Shown here: piece by piece, positions 1 to 9,269 of the stretch | Position numbering within the stretch: the stretch's first letter is position 1 | How the letters are laid out: every line of letters begins with the position of its first letter | NCBI RefSeq assembly: GCF_030814415.1 | Contig: NZ_JAUSVB010000003.1 | Location: 1 to 64,000, forward strand | DNA length: 64,000 nucleotides | Reading direction: 5' to 3' | From: Cellulomonas humilata | GTDB taxonomy: Bacteria; Actinomycetota; Actinomycetes; Actinomycetales; Cellulomonadaceae | Notes under the pieces: generated by a model | Databases searched by the model: none | Told to the model about the DNA's origin: nothing | The model's input: the letters and a program-made list of their open reading frames with translations, nothing else | Made by a program: the position numbers and the translations under genes

Positions 1-2022
1 CTGGTAGACAAGCCGATACCTGGTGTTCGCGGACTTGAGTTCGCCTCCGGGTGTGAGGACGTCGCCTGGGCGCATCGTGTCCCCGGTCGGGGCCGGCCCG
101 GTAGGCACGCCTGTGTTGGACGACCAGGTGGGCACGTCATCGCGGCTGTAGATAACGATGTTGCCGTCGTCCTGGACCACGAGTCGACTCTCAGGCTGTG
201 CCCGAGCGTCGCCGGGGCGTACCCAAGTCGGGGCCGAGGGGCGGACGACAATCAAGCTCCCACCCGGCCGAATGGCGACTGCACCGACTGCACCGGTCGT
301 ACCGGCGTCCCAAACTGCCCTTGTTCCTCGGTAAAGAACGACGTTTCCGTCCAACTGATACGCTAGACGATACTGAGAATTCTGGGACAGGATCTCTTCT
401 CCAGGATGGAGGACATCGCCCGGGTTCAGCGCGTCGCCAGTCGGCCGCGGGCCTTCGGGTATTGCCTTGTTTCGATCGCATTTCTCCCAGAGAGCAATGT
501 AGCCCTCCGCGGAGGACAGAAGCGGCTCCATGTCTGCCGCCGTGAGACCCATGGTCATGAATTCATTCACCAGGTCCGGCAGCATCCCGACGTGCGCAAG
601 TCCGTCAAAGGCGATGTCGAACTCCTTCATACCGATGGTGCTCTTTTGTAATGTTCGCCCTGTCGCGGCGGCCTCGAACGGATATCTCAGCGCCGCCCCG
701 AGGGATTCCTGCCCGCGCCCGTCACGCGTCGGCGGTTCGGCTTCTGATCCAAAGCGTGGTCGTGGGAGACCGGCAAAGCCGTTAAAGTCGGTCCCAAGTC
801 CGACTGGATGGCCCGCCATTTTGCTGGCCGCGTAGAGATATGCCTGCACAAGCGTGTTGGTGGAGGCGCCGGACGTGTGCCGAATGGTCGTTGGCGAACC
901 TTCCCATGTCGCGATCTCGTGAATATCGCCCTGGCGCACGATGACGGAGACCATGCCGCCGAGATCGCGAATCTGATCCAGTTCGTCTGGCAGAAGGTTT
1001 CCTTCGTGTCGCTTGTCTCCGTTGGCGATCTCTACGAATCCCGTATGACCAGACGATACCGGGTAGTCGGAATCGCGACAGATCGCAAATGTGTCCTCGC
1101 GAGACCGCGCAGACATGTGATCGACTTCGATCACGATGCCCCTGACGATGCACTCTCGAACGAGTACCTTGCCGAGTTCGGTTAAGCCGCGAACATTGCG
1201 CTTCCCGCCGCGGTAAGCATATCCCCATTTCCTTCCGTCTTCCACGTCCAACGGGTACGGCGCGAGCACCGGGTTGCCGAGGAGTCGGTCTTCACGCGTG
1301 CTCTGAAGTACCTTGTCAAACGACGCGCCCCCGAATCCATTGTCCGCGAAATGGATTGGAAAGATGTGCCGCACGCCAAGGTCATAGTACCTATCAAGTT
1401 CGGCACGGAGTCTCATTGGCGATAGATCCTCCTCGCCATGGGCACCAAAAAGATAATCGACCTCGATTCCCAGAACGACCGCGAGCTTTCCGGCCTCGGC
1501 CACGCGACGGGCCTCGGCCGGTGTCGTGACGATGCGGTACCAACCCAGCCCCGGTCCGCCCGCCTTGGTATCGACATATTGTTCCATTGCACGCGCGCCG
1601 CTGAGCTGGAGGTCTACAGCCTCCATGTCATCAGCGGTTCGCCCTGGCGCCTTATGGGCCAGGGCGCTAAGCGGTTCGTTGTTGACCGCAAGCATTACCA
1701 TCAATCGAAGGCCGCCGTCCACGGCCCTGAGTAGCCAATCTTCGAAGACGGCTTGATGAGTAGTGCTGTCCCAGCGCGGCCAGCCGTCGAACTGCGGAAA
1801 GCCGCCAACAAGATGCCCAAATGCACCGGGGAACGGAAGTCCAAGGCTAAACGTTCGTATCCAGTTTCCGAGGAAGTCCGCAGTGCCCCCTGGTCCATGT
1901 GCGGGTGTGCAGTGCGCAAGTTCCTCGCTGGGATCACCATATGCATTTCCCCAGAATAACCGCCCGCCGAATGCGTATTGCGCGAACTGGTGGCAGTGAA
2001 CGTCTGCAAATCCGCGAATCAT
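1..2022 (-). CDS. Membrane-dipeptidase-like amidohydrolase with C-terminal bulb-type lectin repeats (3' end missing)
   Basis: The frame is open from the ATG at 2022 to the left edge, giving 674 residues without a stop. The N-terminal ~450 residues carry the metal ligands of the amidohydrolase superfamily: an HxH pair (H9, H11), H302 in EVDHMS, H326 in SSGHTGF and D412 in GLGTDFNG. The layout resembles M19 membrane dipeptidases, except that those have HxD at the first site. From about residue 529 there are repeated segments (PTGD..NPGDVL.PG.....N..YRL.YQ, DGNVVLY, DGNIVIY) that match bulb-type (mannose-binding) lectin repeats; at least two units are visible. No signal peptide is seen. Its ATG overlaps the stop of an upstream 107-codon frame (2019-2342) as ATGA, but that frame crosses an insertion-sequence remnant and is doubtful. 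Substrate unknown; a hydrolase that binds glycans is inference. Confidence 0.75.
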   Translation of the reverse strand, partial: MIRGFADVHCHQFAQYAFGGRLFWGNAYGDPSEELAHCTPAHGPGGTADFLGNWIRTFSLGLPFPGAFGHLVGGFPQFDGWPRWDSTTHQAVFEDWLLRAVDGGLRLMVMLAVNNEPLSALAHKAPGRTADDMEAVDLQLSGARAMEQYVDTKAGGPGLGWYRIVTTPAEARRVAEAGKLAVVLGIEVDYLFGAHGEEDLSPMRLRAELDRYYDLGVRHIFPIHFADNGFGGASFDKVLQSTREDRLLGNPVLAPYPLDVEDGRKWGYAYRGGKRNVRGLTELGKVLVRECIVRGIVIEVDHMSARSREDTFAICRDSDYPVSSGHTGFVEIANGDKRHEGNLLPDELDQIRDLGGMVSVIVRQGDIHEIATWEGSPTTIRHTSGASTNTLVQAYLYAASKMAGHPVGLGTDFNGFAGLPRPRFGSEAEPPTRDGRGQESLGAALRYPFEAAATGRTLQKSTIGMKEFDIAFDGLAHVGMLPDLVNEFMTMGLTAADMEPLLSSAEGYIALWEKCDRNKAIPEGPRPTGDALNPGDVLHPGEEILSQNSQYRLAYQLDGNVVLYRGTRAVWDAGTTGAVGAVAIRPGGSLIVVRPSAPTWVRPGDARAQPESRLVVQDDGNIVIYSRDDVPTWSSNTGVPTGPAPTGDTMRPGDVLTPGGELKSANTRYRLVYQ

Positions 2023-2266
2023 AGTTCGCCTCGGATCGGATTTGGAGCTCGAGCATGGTGAGAGTTGGGAATCGGCTCGGGCAGCGCGCTGCTGGCGGAG
2101 ACTTCGACGGCGAAGAAACACTGCACTTCCCTGGCGGGACAACCGTCTCGGACCGCTGCGTCCTTGAACCGATGTTTGAGTTCTGCATTTGCGACGATAC
2201 CGCTACGCGCCCGTCTTCGAAAGACCGGCGCGTACTGCCTCCCGGCCCAGCGTCTTCGCTTCGGGC

Positions 2267-2371
2267 CGTCTCCATCATCGTGTTGTCCACGCTCGAGGCG
2301 ACCCGACCCACTGACCCGACCAGGCCGGCGGCGCGCAACCATTGCCTGAAGATCCAGGGCGTGTGCTGGCT
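2267..2371 (-). pseudogene. IS3-family transposase (OrfB) remnant
   Basis: About 35 codons on the minus strand read like the C-terminal DDE region of IS3-family OrfB proteins: a degenerate S-Q-x-T-x-W-x-F stretch, then LRAAGLVGSVGRVASS and VDNTMMET, where intact copies have a D-N-x-x-x-E signature. No reading frame continues on either side and no terminal inverted repeats were seen. This is a decayed fragment without activity. Confidence 0.6.
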
Positions 2372-4203
2372 GCTGTGGCGGCGCGCGGGGACCACGCAGT
2401 CATTCCCAGGCTGTGGGGTTGAGCGGTGGAAGGCCTGCTCGCCTTCAAGGGCTGGCTAGCTGGGAGAATCATTGATTTGGTGCCTGAGCGCGAACGGCAC
2501 ACCGTGGGGTTTGGCGCACAGGGGATGTCATGCCACCGAGACAGCGCACCGGAACGACGCGTGCCGCAGGTCGAAGGGCAGCGCCAGCACGGGCGCGGGG
2601 GCTTCAGGGACCCCCGTTGCCGGTGGGCGATCCCGGGCCCATCCTCGAGCCCGACTTCGTGAATGAGCCACTACCTGACCGGGGGGCAACTGGGCGAGAA
2701 AGGCCGTGGGCGGCGAGACGATGATGTCGACGTCGGGACCGGATTGGGGATGGGTCCCGCTGCATGACCACGACGACGAGTACGGCGGCTTCCTGACTGG
2801 GATGAGCGGCACGATCGTTCAGGCCCCGGAAGTGTCTCCGGAAGACATGCCCTTCACGCCCCCGTTCGGCAATGCGATTGCGCACGCGAGGAGCAGCCAT
2901 CGACGACGAGCCCACAGCGCCGGTCCGACCCCAGCGCCGGCAGCGACGACTGAGACCGGCTCGCGCTGTCCGTGTCTCGGATCTCGGCGCGCACGCGCCG
3001 CCTCGGCGCCGGCCCCCGGACCGCCGTCGTCCGGTCCGCCGTCGTCAAGTTCGACATCACGCATCCCCTTGCCGCGCGACATGCTTCGGACACTACGCCG
3101 GCCCGGACTCGAAAGACCCAGTCGTCGGCCCGGACGGTCTCTGAGCGGGACCAGTGTCGACCCGTTGCCGAGCATCACCACCATGGAGCGAACGTCCCGG
3201 GGGATCGTGGCCATCTGGGCTGCCTGAGCTCATACGAGCATTTGCCGCACGCACAGACCGTTCGAGGCGGTCTCCGGGGGCGCGTGAACCGTCACCGGTC
3301 GCACGCTTGGCCGGCGCCGTCCGTTGTCATCCTGGTCAGGTCGGCGGATGGATCCCAGCGCCGTGGCGACGGCCGCTCGCGGCTCCAGCGCCGCGGCGGA
3401 CGTGTGTTTGACCATGTCAACGGATTTCGCCTCGAATCGGGTCGTCACGACGGATCCGCGAACGCGGACGTGCAGATCAGGCGTCCGCGGTCATCGGCCG
3501 CGACTGGCCGATCGCATTCCGCAACCTCACGAACTACATCGCCAGATCGCTGCTCGAGACCGGAGGCTTGAGGCCGCAACTACACCCTCGATCGTGAAGA
3601 GCCCCAAAACCTCCACCCGTGCGCATTGGCAAAGTGACACCGAGAGCCGCAGCAGGTAGGCGCCGTCCTGCCGAGGAACGCGCCGTCGATAGGCAGGTGC
3701 ACCCAGCCGGCGTCGCCGAGGTCCGTTCGGGAAATGGCGGCACCGAGCTCGACGTCCGCAAGCCTGGAGCCGGTGACCGTTGGGAACCTGGCGACCGTCA
3801 TGTACATCGCATGCTCCGCCGCTGCGACGTGCATTTCGGTAGCTCCCTGCTCAGGCGCGGCCCCGCGCAGTGTGGCGTTGCAGTGGCGCTCGACGTGCGC
3901 CCGGCGACCCACAGCGACCATCGCGGACCTCCTTGTTCTGCAGAAGTGTCAGTTGGAGGTGGCCGCGTCAGTGCCCCGATAGAGTGGTCAGCAGATGGCC
4001 GTGGGCGTCGGTACTTCTTATGAACCACGTGCTTACGCATCTCGAAGGCCGCCTAAAACGCGGGACAGTTCTGTCGTTGTGAACCTAGTGACCGTTCCCG
4101 TGCGCCGCGCCGTCATCCGAATGGCCGCAGGTCGCACGTTTTCATCCTTGGCCGGTGCCGTCGGAGGGCGCGAATCTGCGACCAATCCGACACGGAGGTC
4201 GCT
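2372..4203. other. 1.8-kb stretch without a convincing gene
   Basis: Open frames on both strands here are Arg/Pro/Ser-rich and look like chance frames of GC-rich DNA. Two short stretches look protein-like. One is about 55 codons from 2721 on the plus strand (contains LHDHDDEYGGFLTG) that then loses its frame. The other is a plus-strand tail at 3481-3594 (contains FRNLTNYIARSLLETGG) that could be the end of a transposase. Neither has a complete frame, so I read the region as degraded mobile or accessory DNA. Confidence 0.4.
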
Positions 4204-4626
4204 ATGCCCGCGAACGCCCGATCCATCGAACTCATACGGCAACAGGAGCAGGGAGTCACCGTCTACGACGGAGGGCCGAGCCGCAACAGGCAGCTCGACA
4301 AGGAAATGTTCGCCTTGCTCGAGACTCGGTTGGGCGGCACAGCTCAAGTCCGCATGTATGCCCGCATGCGCGGTGCATCGTTCTCATTCCTGGAAGCGGA
4401 CTGGGTCGCCTCGTCCGTCGGCGTCCACTACGTGCACTACAACGCTGGCGCCGCGCGGCTCTGGGCCTGGACGAAGCTCAGCACGATCGAGCCGCGTCGC
4501 AATGCAGCGCGCCTACACTTCCCGTCAGGCCGCGTCCTCGATCTCGGGATGAATCGGTACGCCGCGCACTCCCTGGCCGAGATCGCCGCGCGGACGATCC
4601 CAGCGGTCAATCGAAATGATGACTGA
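4204..4626 (+). CDS. Small hypothetical protein, first copy of a duplicated pair
   Basis: 140 residues, soluble, no signal peptide or membrane segment. The ATG at 4204 follows a GGAGG ribosome site at good distance. It is clearly paralogous to the gene at 7012: both share NARSIE/KARSIE, YDGGPSRN, FLEADW, VHYVHYN/VHHVHYN and VLDLGMNRYAA. About 60 bases upstream of the starts are also similar, so a whole unit was duplicated. The last codons and the stop lie inside the first copy of a perfect 49-bp tandem repeat. I do not recognise the family. The aromatic, His-rich centre could be a binding surface, but no function is assigned. Confidence 0.7.
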   Translation: MPANARSIELIRQQEQGVTVYDGGPSRNRQLDKEMFALLETRLGGTAQVRMYARMRGASFSFLEADWVASSVGVHYVHYNAGAARLWAWTKLSTIEPRRNAARLHFPSGRVLDLGMNRYAAHSLAEIAARTIPAVNRNDD

Positions 4627-4689
4627 CGCGAAAGCGGACCGGACGATCCCAGCGGTCAATCGAAATGATGACTGACGCGAAAGCGGACC
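4592..4689 (+). repeat. Perfect 49-bp tandem repeat, two copies
   Basis: Bases 4592-4640 are repeated exactly at 4641-4689. The first copy contains the end and stop codon of the gene at 4204, so the second copy is a non-coding duplicate of a 3' end. Absence of any mismatch suggests a recent slippage event or an assembly duplication. Confidence 0.9.
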
Positions 4690-4860
4690 GAGGCGGCCAA
4701 GGAAACTCACTCCCGTGCAGCCTCGGCTCTGCGAGCCGTGATGGCAATCGATGACTTCGTCGTCAGGAGCTCCCGTTCGCGCGTGATCCAACGGTGTGCG
4801 TCTAGAGTTCACTCGAATCGGGCATATCGGGCACCACTTCGGTGCGGGTAGGTTCCGGTC

Positions 4861-5703
4861 ATGTTGGGAACAATCCTGGGACTGTTTTGGGCGGCCAGTT
4901 TCGTCTCGGGTGCAGCGAGCGGGGCCTTCGACGAGCGTGCCGCAGGTCAGGTCATCGGTGCTGGCCTGGTCTGTGCGCTGATCGCTGTGATCGTCGGTCA
5001 GGTATTCCGGAACACCGCAGGTATCGCACTGATGTTCGCGTTGGGTGGCGCGCTGATCGGGGCGGTCGTTGAGCTCGTCCGGGGTCACGCTTCGATGGCC
5101 GGGGCGTTGGTGCTCATTGCTGTGATCTTCTGGGTGGCGCAGACGATCCTGGCGATACCGCGCCGCCGGCGCGACGTCCTGGCGTTCCGGCACCCGCAGT
5201 TCGTCGCCCCCCTTCCGCCAGAGCCGCGTCCCGCGTTGCCGGAGGATCCTGAACGCAAGAAGCGCGAACACGAGGAGTGGGTACGTCATCGGGCCGCGAC
5301 GAACAATGACGCGCACGCGTGGCCGCAGGTCTGGTTCATGGACGGTGAACCGGTGCGTGACCCGTCGACGCTCGTCGAGGGGGAGGTGTACGCGCTCGGG
5401 TACGACATGGGCATCTACCGAGGCGTCTTCCACGGCCGTCGGTTCGAGGGGTGGCGGGGCATTGACGACGAGCCCGAGGTGCGCGACTGGTACGCCTTCG
5501 AGACCTCAGGATCGGAAGAACCAGCGGCCAGCATCCTGCAGACAGGCCTGCGTCTGCCCGCCGAGAGCTTCATCGAGGAAGAGCCGCGCGTCGTCCAGAT
5601 ATCGGTCTCCCAGGACGAGGCGATGCAGGCATTCAATGCGTTGCGCGCCGAGACGATCCGGATGGCTGCCGGACGAGCGCTGTATGGCGGCTGGACGTAC
5701 TAG
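4861..5703 (+). CDS. Hypothetical membrane protein with cytoplasmic C-terminal domain
   Basis: 280 residues. The first ~100 form four hydrophobic segments (about 4-20, 30-47, 53-72 and 80-98) ending in a basic stop-transfer (PRRRRD). A Pro- and charge-rich linker and a soluble domain of ~150 residues follow, with aromatic motifs such as WPQVWFMDG and GVFHGRRFEGWRGID. No catalytic motif is recognised. It lies 39 bases upstream of the J-domain membrane protein on the same strand and may be co-transcribed with it. Family unknown. Confidence 0.75.
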   Translation: MLGTILGLFWAASFVSGAASGAFDERAAGQVIGAGLVCALIAVIVGQVFRNTAGIALMFALGGALIGAVVELVRGHASMAGALVLIAVIFWVAQTILAIPRRRRDVLAFRHPQFVAPLPPEPRPALPEDPERKKREHEEWVRHRAATNNDAHAWPQVWFMDGEPVRDPSTLVEGEVYALGYDMGIYRGVFHGRRFEGWRGIDDEPEVRDWYAFETSGSEEPAASILQTGLRLPAESFIEEEPRVVQISVSQDEAMQAFNALRAETIRMAAGRALYGGWTY

Positions 5704-5742
5704 CCGGTAGCCACGGTCGGCGAGGTCGGGGAAGGTCTGGGC

Positions 5743-6684
5743 ATGGACGCACAGGAGGCTGCGGCGGTCCTCGGCGTGCCAATGAACGCCTCCCAAGCGG
5801 AAGTGAAGGCGGCCTTCCGACGTCGGGCGCGGCTGTACCACCCGGACCGGGCGGCCGTCGGTGAGCGAGCCGAGGCCGAACGTGCCATGACCCGACTCAA
5901 CGAGGCTGTCGCCGTAATGACCCGGCGCGTCGGTGCGCACACCCCTCCTGCAACACCCGCCGCCCGGTCGGCGCAACCATCTCGGCCATCGCCGGTGCCC
6001 CGCTCGACTTCACCAAGCGACTCCCGGTACGACCCGTTCCCGGCCGGAGTCCAAGACCAGTCGCAGGTGACTGGGTATGCCCCGTGCGAGTTCTGCGGAC
6101 GGCCGGGCGCACCCGTCCAGTTCAACCGGGTCACGGGAGTCGTCCTGTGGTGGACGTGGCACACGCTGCGAGTGAACCTATGCCGGTTCTGCGGGGAATC
6201 GGCCTACCACGAGATGCAAGCCAGGACGATGGTTGCCGGCTGGTGGGGGTTGATCGCGCCGTTCGCGGCCCTGGTCGCTCTGGTGAGCAACCGGTCCCAC
6301 CTAGCGCAGATTCGCCGACTCCCTGTCGTCTTGGATGGGCCGCTGCCAATGTTTGCGCCCCGGTGGACCCGGCGCCCCGCGTCGTGGCTCGCGCCCGCGG
6401 TTGGGGTGGCCGTGATCGTGATCGTGGCTGCGTCGCTCGGGTCAGGCACGGGCGGGACCGAAAACACGCCGACAGACTACGCACCTCAAGCGAATCCGAC
6501 GCTGGAGTCGTGCTGGAAGGACGTGCCGGGTCAACCGGACCAGGTCGAAAACGTCTCGTGCGACGACCCGAACGCACAATACGTGAGCATCGGGAAAGGA
6601 TCGGCGGACGGCACGTGCCCGTCCGCTGATGCGCTGTTCTCGGTCAAGCTGGACATCGGCTGGGTGTGCGTCGGGAACCAGTGA
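5743..6684 (+). CDS. J-domain (DnaJ-like) membrane protein with cysteine pairs
   Basis: 313 residues. Residues 5-60 are a J domain with the HPD motif at 33-35, which in this family stimulates Hsp70 (DnaK). A Pro/Ser linker follows, then two CxxC pairs (C115/C118 and C147/C150) spaced like a treble-clef or rubredoxin-type zinc site. Hydrophobic segments lie at about 163-182 and 215-233. The last ~75 residues contain four cysteines (SCWKDV, VSCDDP, GTCPS, GWVCVG) and resemble an exported disulfide-bonded tail. The inferred topology is cytoplasmic J domain and zinc site, two membrane spans, then C-terminal tail. It is not a classical DnaJ because the G/F and substrate-binding regions are absent. 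Partner unknown. Confidence 0.8.
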   Translation: MDAQEAAAVLGVPMNASQAEVKAAFRRRARLYHPDRAAVGERAEAERAMTRLNEAVAVMTRRVGAHTPPATPAARSAQPSRPSPVPRSTSPSDSRYDPFPAGVQDQSQVTGYAPCEFCGRPGAPVQFNRVTGVVLWWTWHTLRVNLCRFCGESAYHEMQARTMVAGWWGLIAPFAALVALVSNRSHLAQIRRLPVVLDGPLPMFAPRWTRRPASWLAPAVGVAVIVIVAASLGSGTGGTENTPTDYAPQANPTLESCWKDVPGQPDQVENVSCDDPNAQYVSIGKGSADGTCPSADALFSVKLDIGWVCVGNQ

Positions 6685-7011
6685 CCATTCCCGGCGAATC
6701 TGATCCGGCGTTGTTCCCCCTGAGCATGCGGTGATGCGGCTCAGCCTCTTCCGTCGCGGCCCTGCATGATGCGTGGGTGCGTCCCACGCCTCAGGTGAAT
6801 CCGTGGCGGTTCAGTCCGGCGAGAGTCCCCCTGCGCCGTTCAGAGCAGCGCCGCCTTGACCGCGCCCGCAGCGCCTTCGTCCGAGGCGCCATTGGCGGCG
6901 CCAACGACGTACGCCCTCCGACGTTCGGCCGAAGAGGTCGACCAGGGTCTTCATCCTTGGCTGGCGCGGCAGAAGCGCGCAGTCTGCAGCAAACGCGACA
7001 AGGAGGTCGTG

Positions 7012-7389
7012 ATGCCGATCAAAGCCCGATCTATCGAGATTCTCCGAGATCTGGACCAGGGAATCGTCATCTACGACGGCGGGCCGAGCCGCAACAAGCA
7101 GCTCGAACAGAACATGTTGGCGGACCTCGAGGTGCAGCTTGGTGGAACGGCGCGCGTCCGCGCGTACGCACGCACCCGCTGTGCCCCGCTCGCGTTCTTG
7201 GAAGCGGACTGGATCGCGTCGTCCATGGGTGTTCACCACGTCCACTACAACGTCGGTGCCGGAGGGTATTGGCCTTGGCTGACGATCACCATGGTCGAGA
7301 CTCGCCGAAAGGCCGCGCGCCTGCATTTCCATTCGCGTCAGGTGCTCGATCTCGGGATGAACCGGTATGCCGCGCTCGCGCTGGCATAG
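7012..7389 (+). CDS. Small hypothetical protein, second copy of a duplicated pair (shortened)
   Basis: 125 residues, paralogous to the gene at 4204. The ATG at 7012 is chosen because it follows a strong AAGGAGGT site and matches the start of its paralogue; in-frame sequence upstream (from 6856) is not conserved. Where the first copy reads SLAEIAARTIP, this one has a TAG in place of the GAG codon and similar untranslated sequence follows. The product therefore lacks about 14 C-terminal residues through a nonsense change. Function unknown. Confidence 0.7.
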   Translation: MPIKARSIEILRDLDQGIVIYDGGPSRNKQLEQNMLADLEVQLGGTARVRAYARTRCAPLAFLEADWIASSMGVHHVHYNVGAGGYWPWLTITMVETRRKAARLHFHSRQVLDLGMNRYAALALA

Positions 7390-7667
7390 ATCGCCGTCCG
7401 GGCGATCCTGGGCGCCCCCGACCCCGACGCGCACCCGGTGGGATGACCCTTGGCCGGTTTGCAGCCTGCTGCGTAGAGGCGTAGGCGCGCGTCGCGCTCG
7501 TCGGCTGGAACTCCACGGTTGGCGTACCAGCGGCCGAGTTCGTCGCCGACGCTTGCTGCCCACGAGGCGGCGCCGGCTGGAACGTTGACGTCATGCTGGT
7601 AGAGGCCCATCCAGTCGAGCAGTACCTCTGTGTCGGTCTCCGCAACGATCGCCCCGTCGAAGATCAC
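7338..7667 (-). CDS. Possible hypothetical protein, antisense overlap with the gene at 7012
   Basis: The minus-strand frame reads like coding sequence in its middle part (AETDTEVLLDWMG, VGDELGRWYANRG, ADERDARLRLYAAGC). The GTG at 7667 is the most credible start I found. Upstream the frame continues open but without natural composition, and the last ~17 codons overlap the end of the convergent gene at 7012. It may be a degraded gene whose 5' part lies in another frame around 7770. No family recognised. Confidence 0.3.
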   Translation of the reverse strand: MIFDGAIVAETDTEVLLDWMGLYQHDVNVPAGAASWAASVGDELGRWYANRGVPADERDARLRLYAAGCKPAKGHPTGCASGSGAPRIARTAIYASASAAYRFIPRSST

Positions 7668-8115
7668 TATGTCCCATCGGCACTGCTGGTCCGGCGCGGC
7701 AGTTATCGGGGCTGGGAGCGCATGCAGGTACCCGCCAGCTGGTGTCCGGCAGGTGCGGGGTAGAACATGGCGATGCCGGTGAAGGAATTGGCCGTGCTGA
7801 CTCAGTTGGCAGGTACACCGGGTGCTCGATCGCCGGCCACCGCCACCACCGGATACGTCACCGACGCGCGATCGAGTTCGCCGACCGCGATACCGACAGC
7901 GTCGACGGGCGCACTCTTCGAGCAAGTTTGTCTCTGGGCAGGCGGAAGTTTAGTGGCGCCGGGCCAGGGCCCGGGCGATCGCTCACTCGGGCCGAACTGT
8001 GCAACCGAACTCTCAGCGCCAAGCAAGTGCGCGCAAGTCATTGCCGCCGCTCCTAGGTCAGAGGAGGCTGGGTGTGTCCACCGCTTGCTGGGAGTTCGCG
8101 GCCGTTGGAGGGGTG

Positions 8116-8646
8116 ATGGCCAGGGCGCGCTACGTCCCCGAAATCGGGATTCCGCAAGCCCCAGCCATCGACGACCCGGGGGCGAATCACCACATCGCCG
8201 TAAACGTCACTGACCGTGACGGCAGGGCGGTTGACCTTCAGGAAGGCTCTCTCGACCGCATCCGTCGCCTCATTGGCGACGCTATAACCTCTCGGCCGGC
8301 TGACCGGGCGCTGCGGCGTTGGGCCGGCACGGTCCGGCATGGGAGTCCGCCGGTGGGTCGGGCCGCGGAGTTCACAGACGAGGAGACGGGGTCGACGGCC
8401 CGTCTCGGGCCGGCGTCTGCCTTCGCCCTCGACAGCCGCCGAACGGGACCTACAACCGGGCCGGACATCGGCGCGATCGCGAGCGAAGGCGGCCAGCCGG
8501 ACTTGTGCATCTGCGCATGGTTCGCCACCCCCTGGGGCAAGCGCCCATCTCCACCCCACGGTTTCGTGCCCTGCCTGGAGGGGGTGGACTGTCGTGGCAA
8601 CCAGCGAGGACCTCAAGGCGCTGAACCTGGAGATCGGAAAGCGTGA
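8116..8646 (+). CDS. Possible hypothetical protein
   Basis: 176 codons from an ATG directly after GGAGGGG. The first ~75 residues look protein-like (contains IGIPQAPAIDDPG and VDLQEGSLDRIRRLIGD), but the rest is Pro/Arg-rich and overlaps the better-supported gene at 8594. It could be a 5' fragment whose true frame is lost. The opposite strand also carries a long open frame here, so the call is weak. Confidence 0.3.
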   Translation: MARARYVPEIGIPQAPAIDDPGANHHIAVNVTDRDGRAVDLQEGSLDRIRRLIGDAITSRPADRALRRWAGTVRHGSPPVGRAAEFTDEETGSTARLGPASAFALDSRRTGPTTGPDIGAIASEGGQPDLCICAWFATPWGKRPSPPHGFVPCLEGVDCRGNQRGPQGAEPGDRKA

Positions 8647-8953
8647 GGAGGAGGGCGACCGCGACTGGTTCGAGAAGATCCTGGCGCCGGTCTTCGCGAT
8701 GCGTCGAGCCGGGGGCGCCCTCGTCGACAGGGGGGACTTTCTCGACGGCGTGAAGCGAAGCGGCGTCCGCGTAACCGAGGACATTGACATTGAGCAGGCG
8801 GAGGTGACGGCGGTGGCCAGGTGCGTCGTTTCCATGCGGCAGCCCGACGGGACGTGGGAAAGATTCTTCAACACGCGGCTGTTCACGCGCGCGGACGCCA
8901 GCGCCGAGTGGCAGCTGATCGGGTGGGCGAACGAACCGGTGAGCCCCGCGTGA
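8594..8953 (+). CDS. Small SnoaL/NTF2-like domain protein (probable)
   Basis: 119 residues from a GTG at 8594 behind a GGAGGGGGT site; the ATG at 8339 would add an unnatural leader. The order is an N-terminal helix (EDLKALNLEIGKREEEGD), a hydrophobic helix (WFEKILAPVFAMRRAG), a loop with DFL, then beta strands ending in TWERFFNTRLF and WQLIGWANEP. This matches the small cone-shaped DUF4440/SnoaL-like proteins, but no catalytic residues allow a substrate assignment. Confidence 0.65.
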   Translation: MATSEDLKALNLEIGKREEEGDRDWFEKILAPVFAMRRAGGALVDRGDFLDGVKRSGVRVTEDIDIEQAEVTAVARCVVSMRQPDGTWERFFNTRLFTRADASAEWQLIGWANEPVSPA

Positions 8954-9269
8954 CCGGTGCGCTGGCTGTGTCGGCAAGCTGGGCCGGTGAAGTGGTGGTC
9001 CCGGTCGTTATCGCGGTGTTCGCCAGCCACCACCGGCGCGGCTTATCGCCGGGTCGCGTCCCGATAACGAACCCAACGGGGACGGGGAGGCAGGTTAGTT
9101 CGACATGCGTGACCGACGGGCACTGGCCAGGGAGCGCTCCAGCATCACGAGGGTCGCACCCGGTAGGGCGCCACCGCGCCAACGCCGCGGACAGCCATAG
9201 ACGCTCATCCCTCTCGCTTCACGCCTGCACGCCTTCGGCGTAGTGTGGTTGTCGAAAGCGGGTCGTCCC

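Noticed and set aside
2019..2342. 107-codon minus-strand frame overlapping the hydrolase start as ATGA
   Set aside because: Its 5' half runs through the IS3 remnant in another frame and it has no recognisable domain; the overlap may be chance.
2972..3571. 199-codon plus-strand frame
   Set aside because: Arg/Thr/Ser-rich without motif; a different frame at 3481-3594 looks more natural. No gene called.
4525..5433. 302-codon minus-strand frame
   Set aside because: It is antisense to the membrane-protein gene at 4861, rich in Arg/His/Asp in random order, and has no ribosome site; a shadow frame.
8053..9033. 326-codon minus-strand frame
   Set aside because: Mostly antisense to the gene at 8594 and Ser/Arg-rich. 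The last ~80 codons look slightly protein-like, but there is no start or motif to support a gene.
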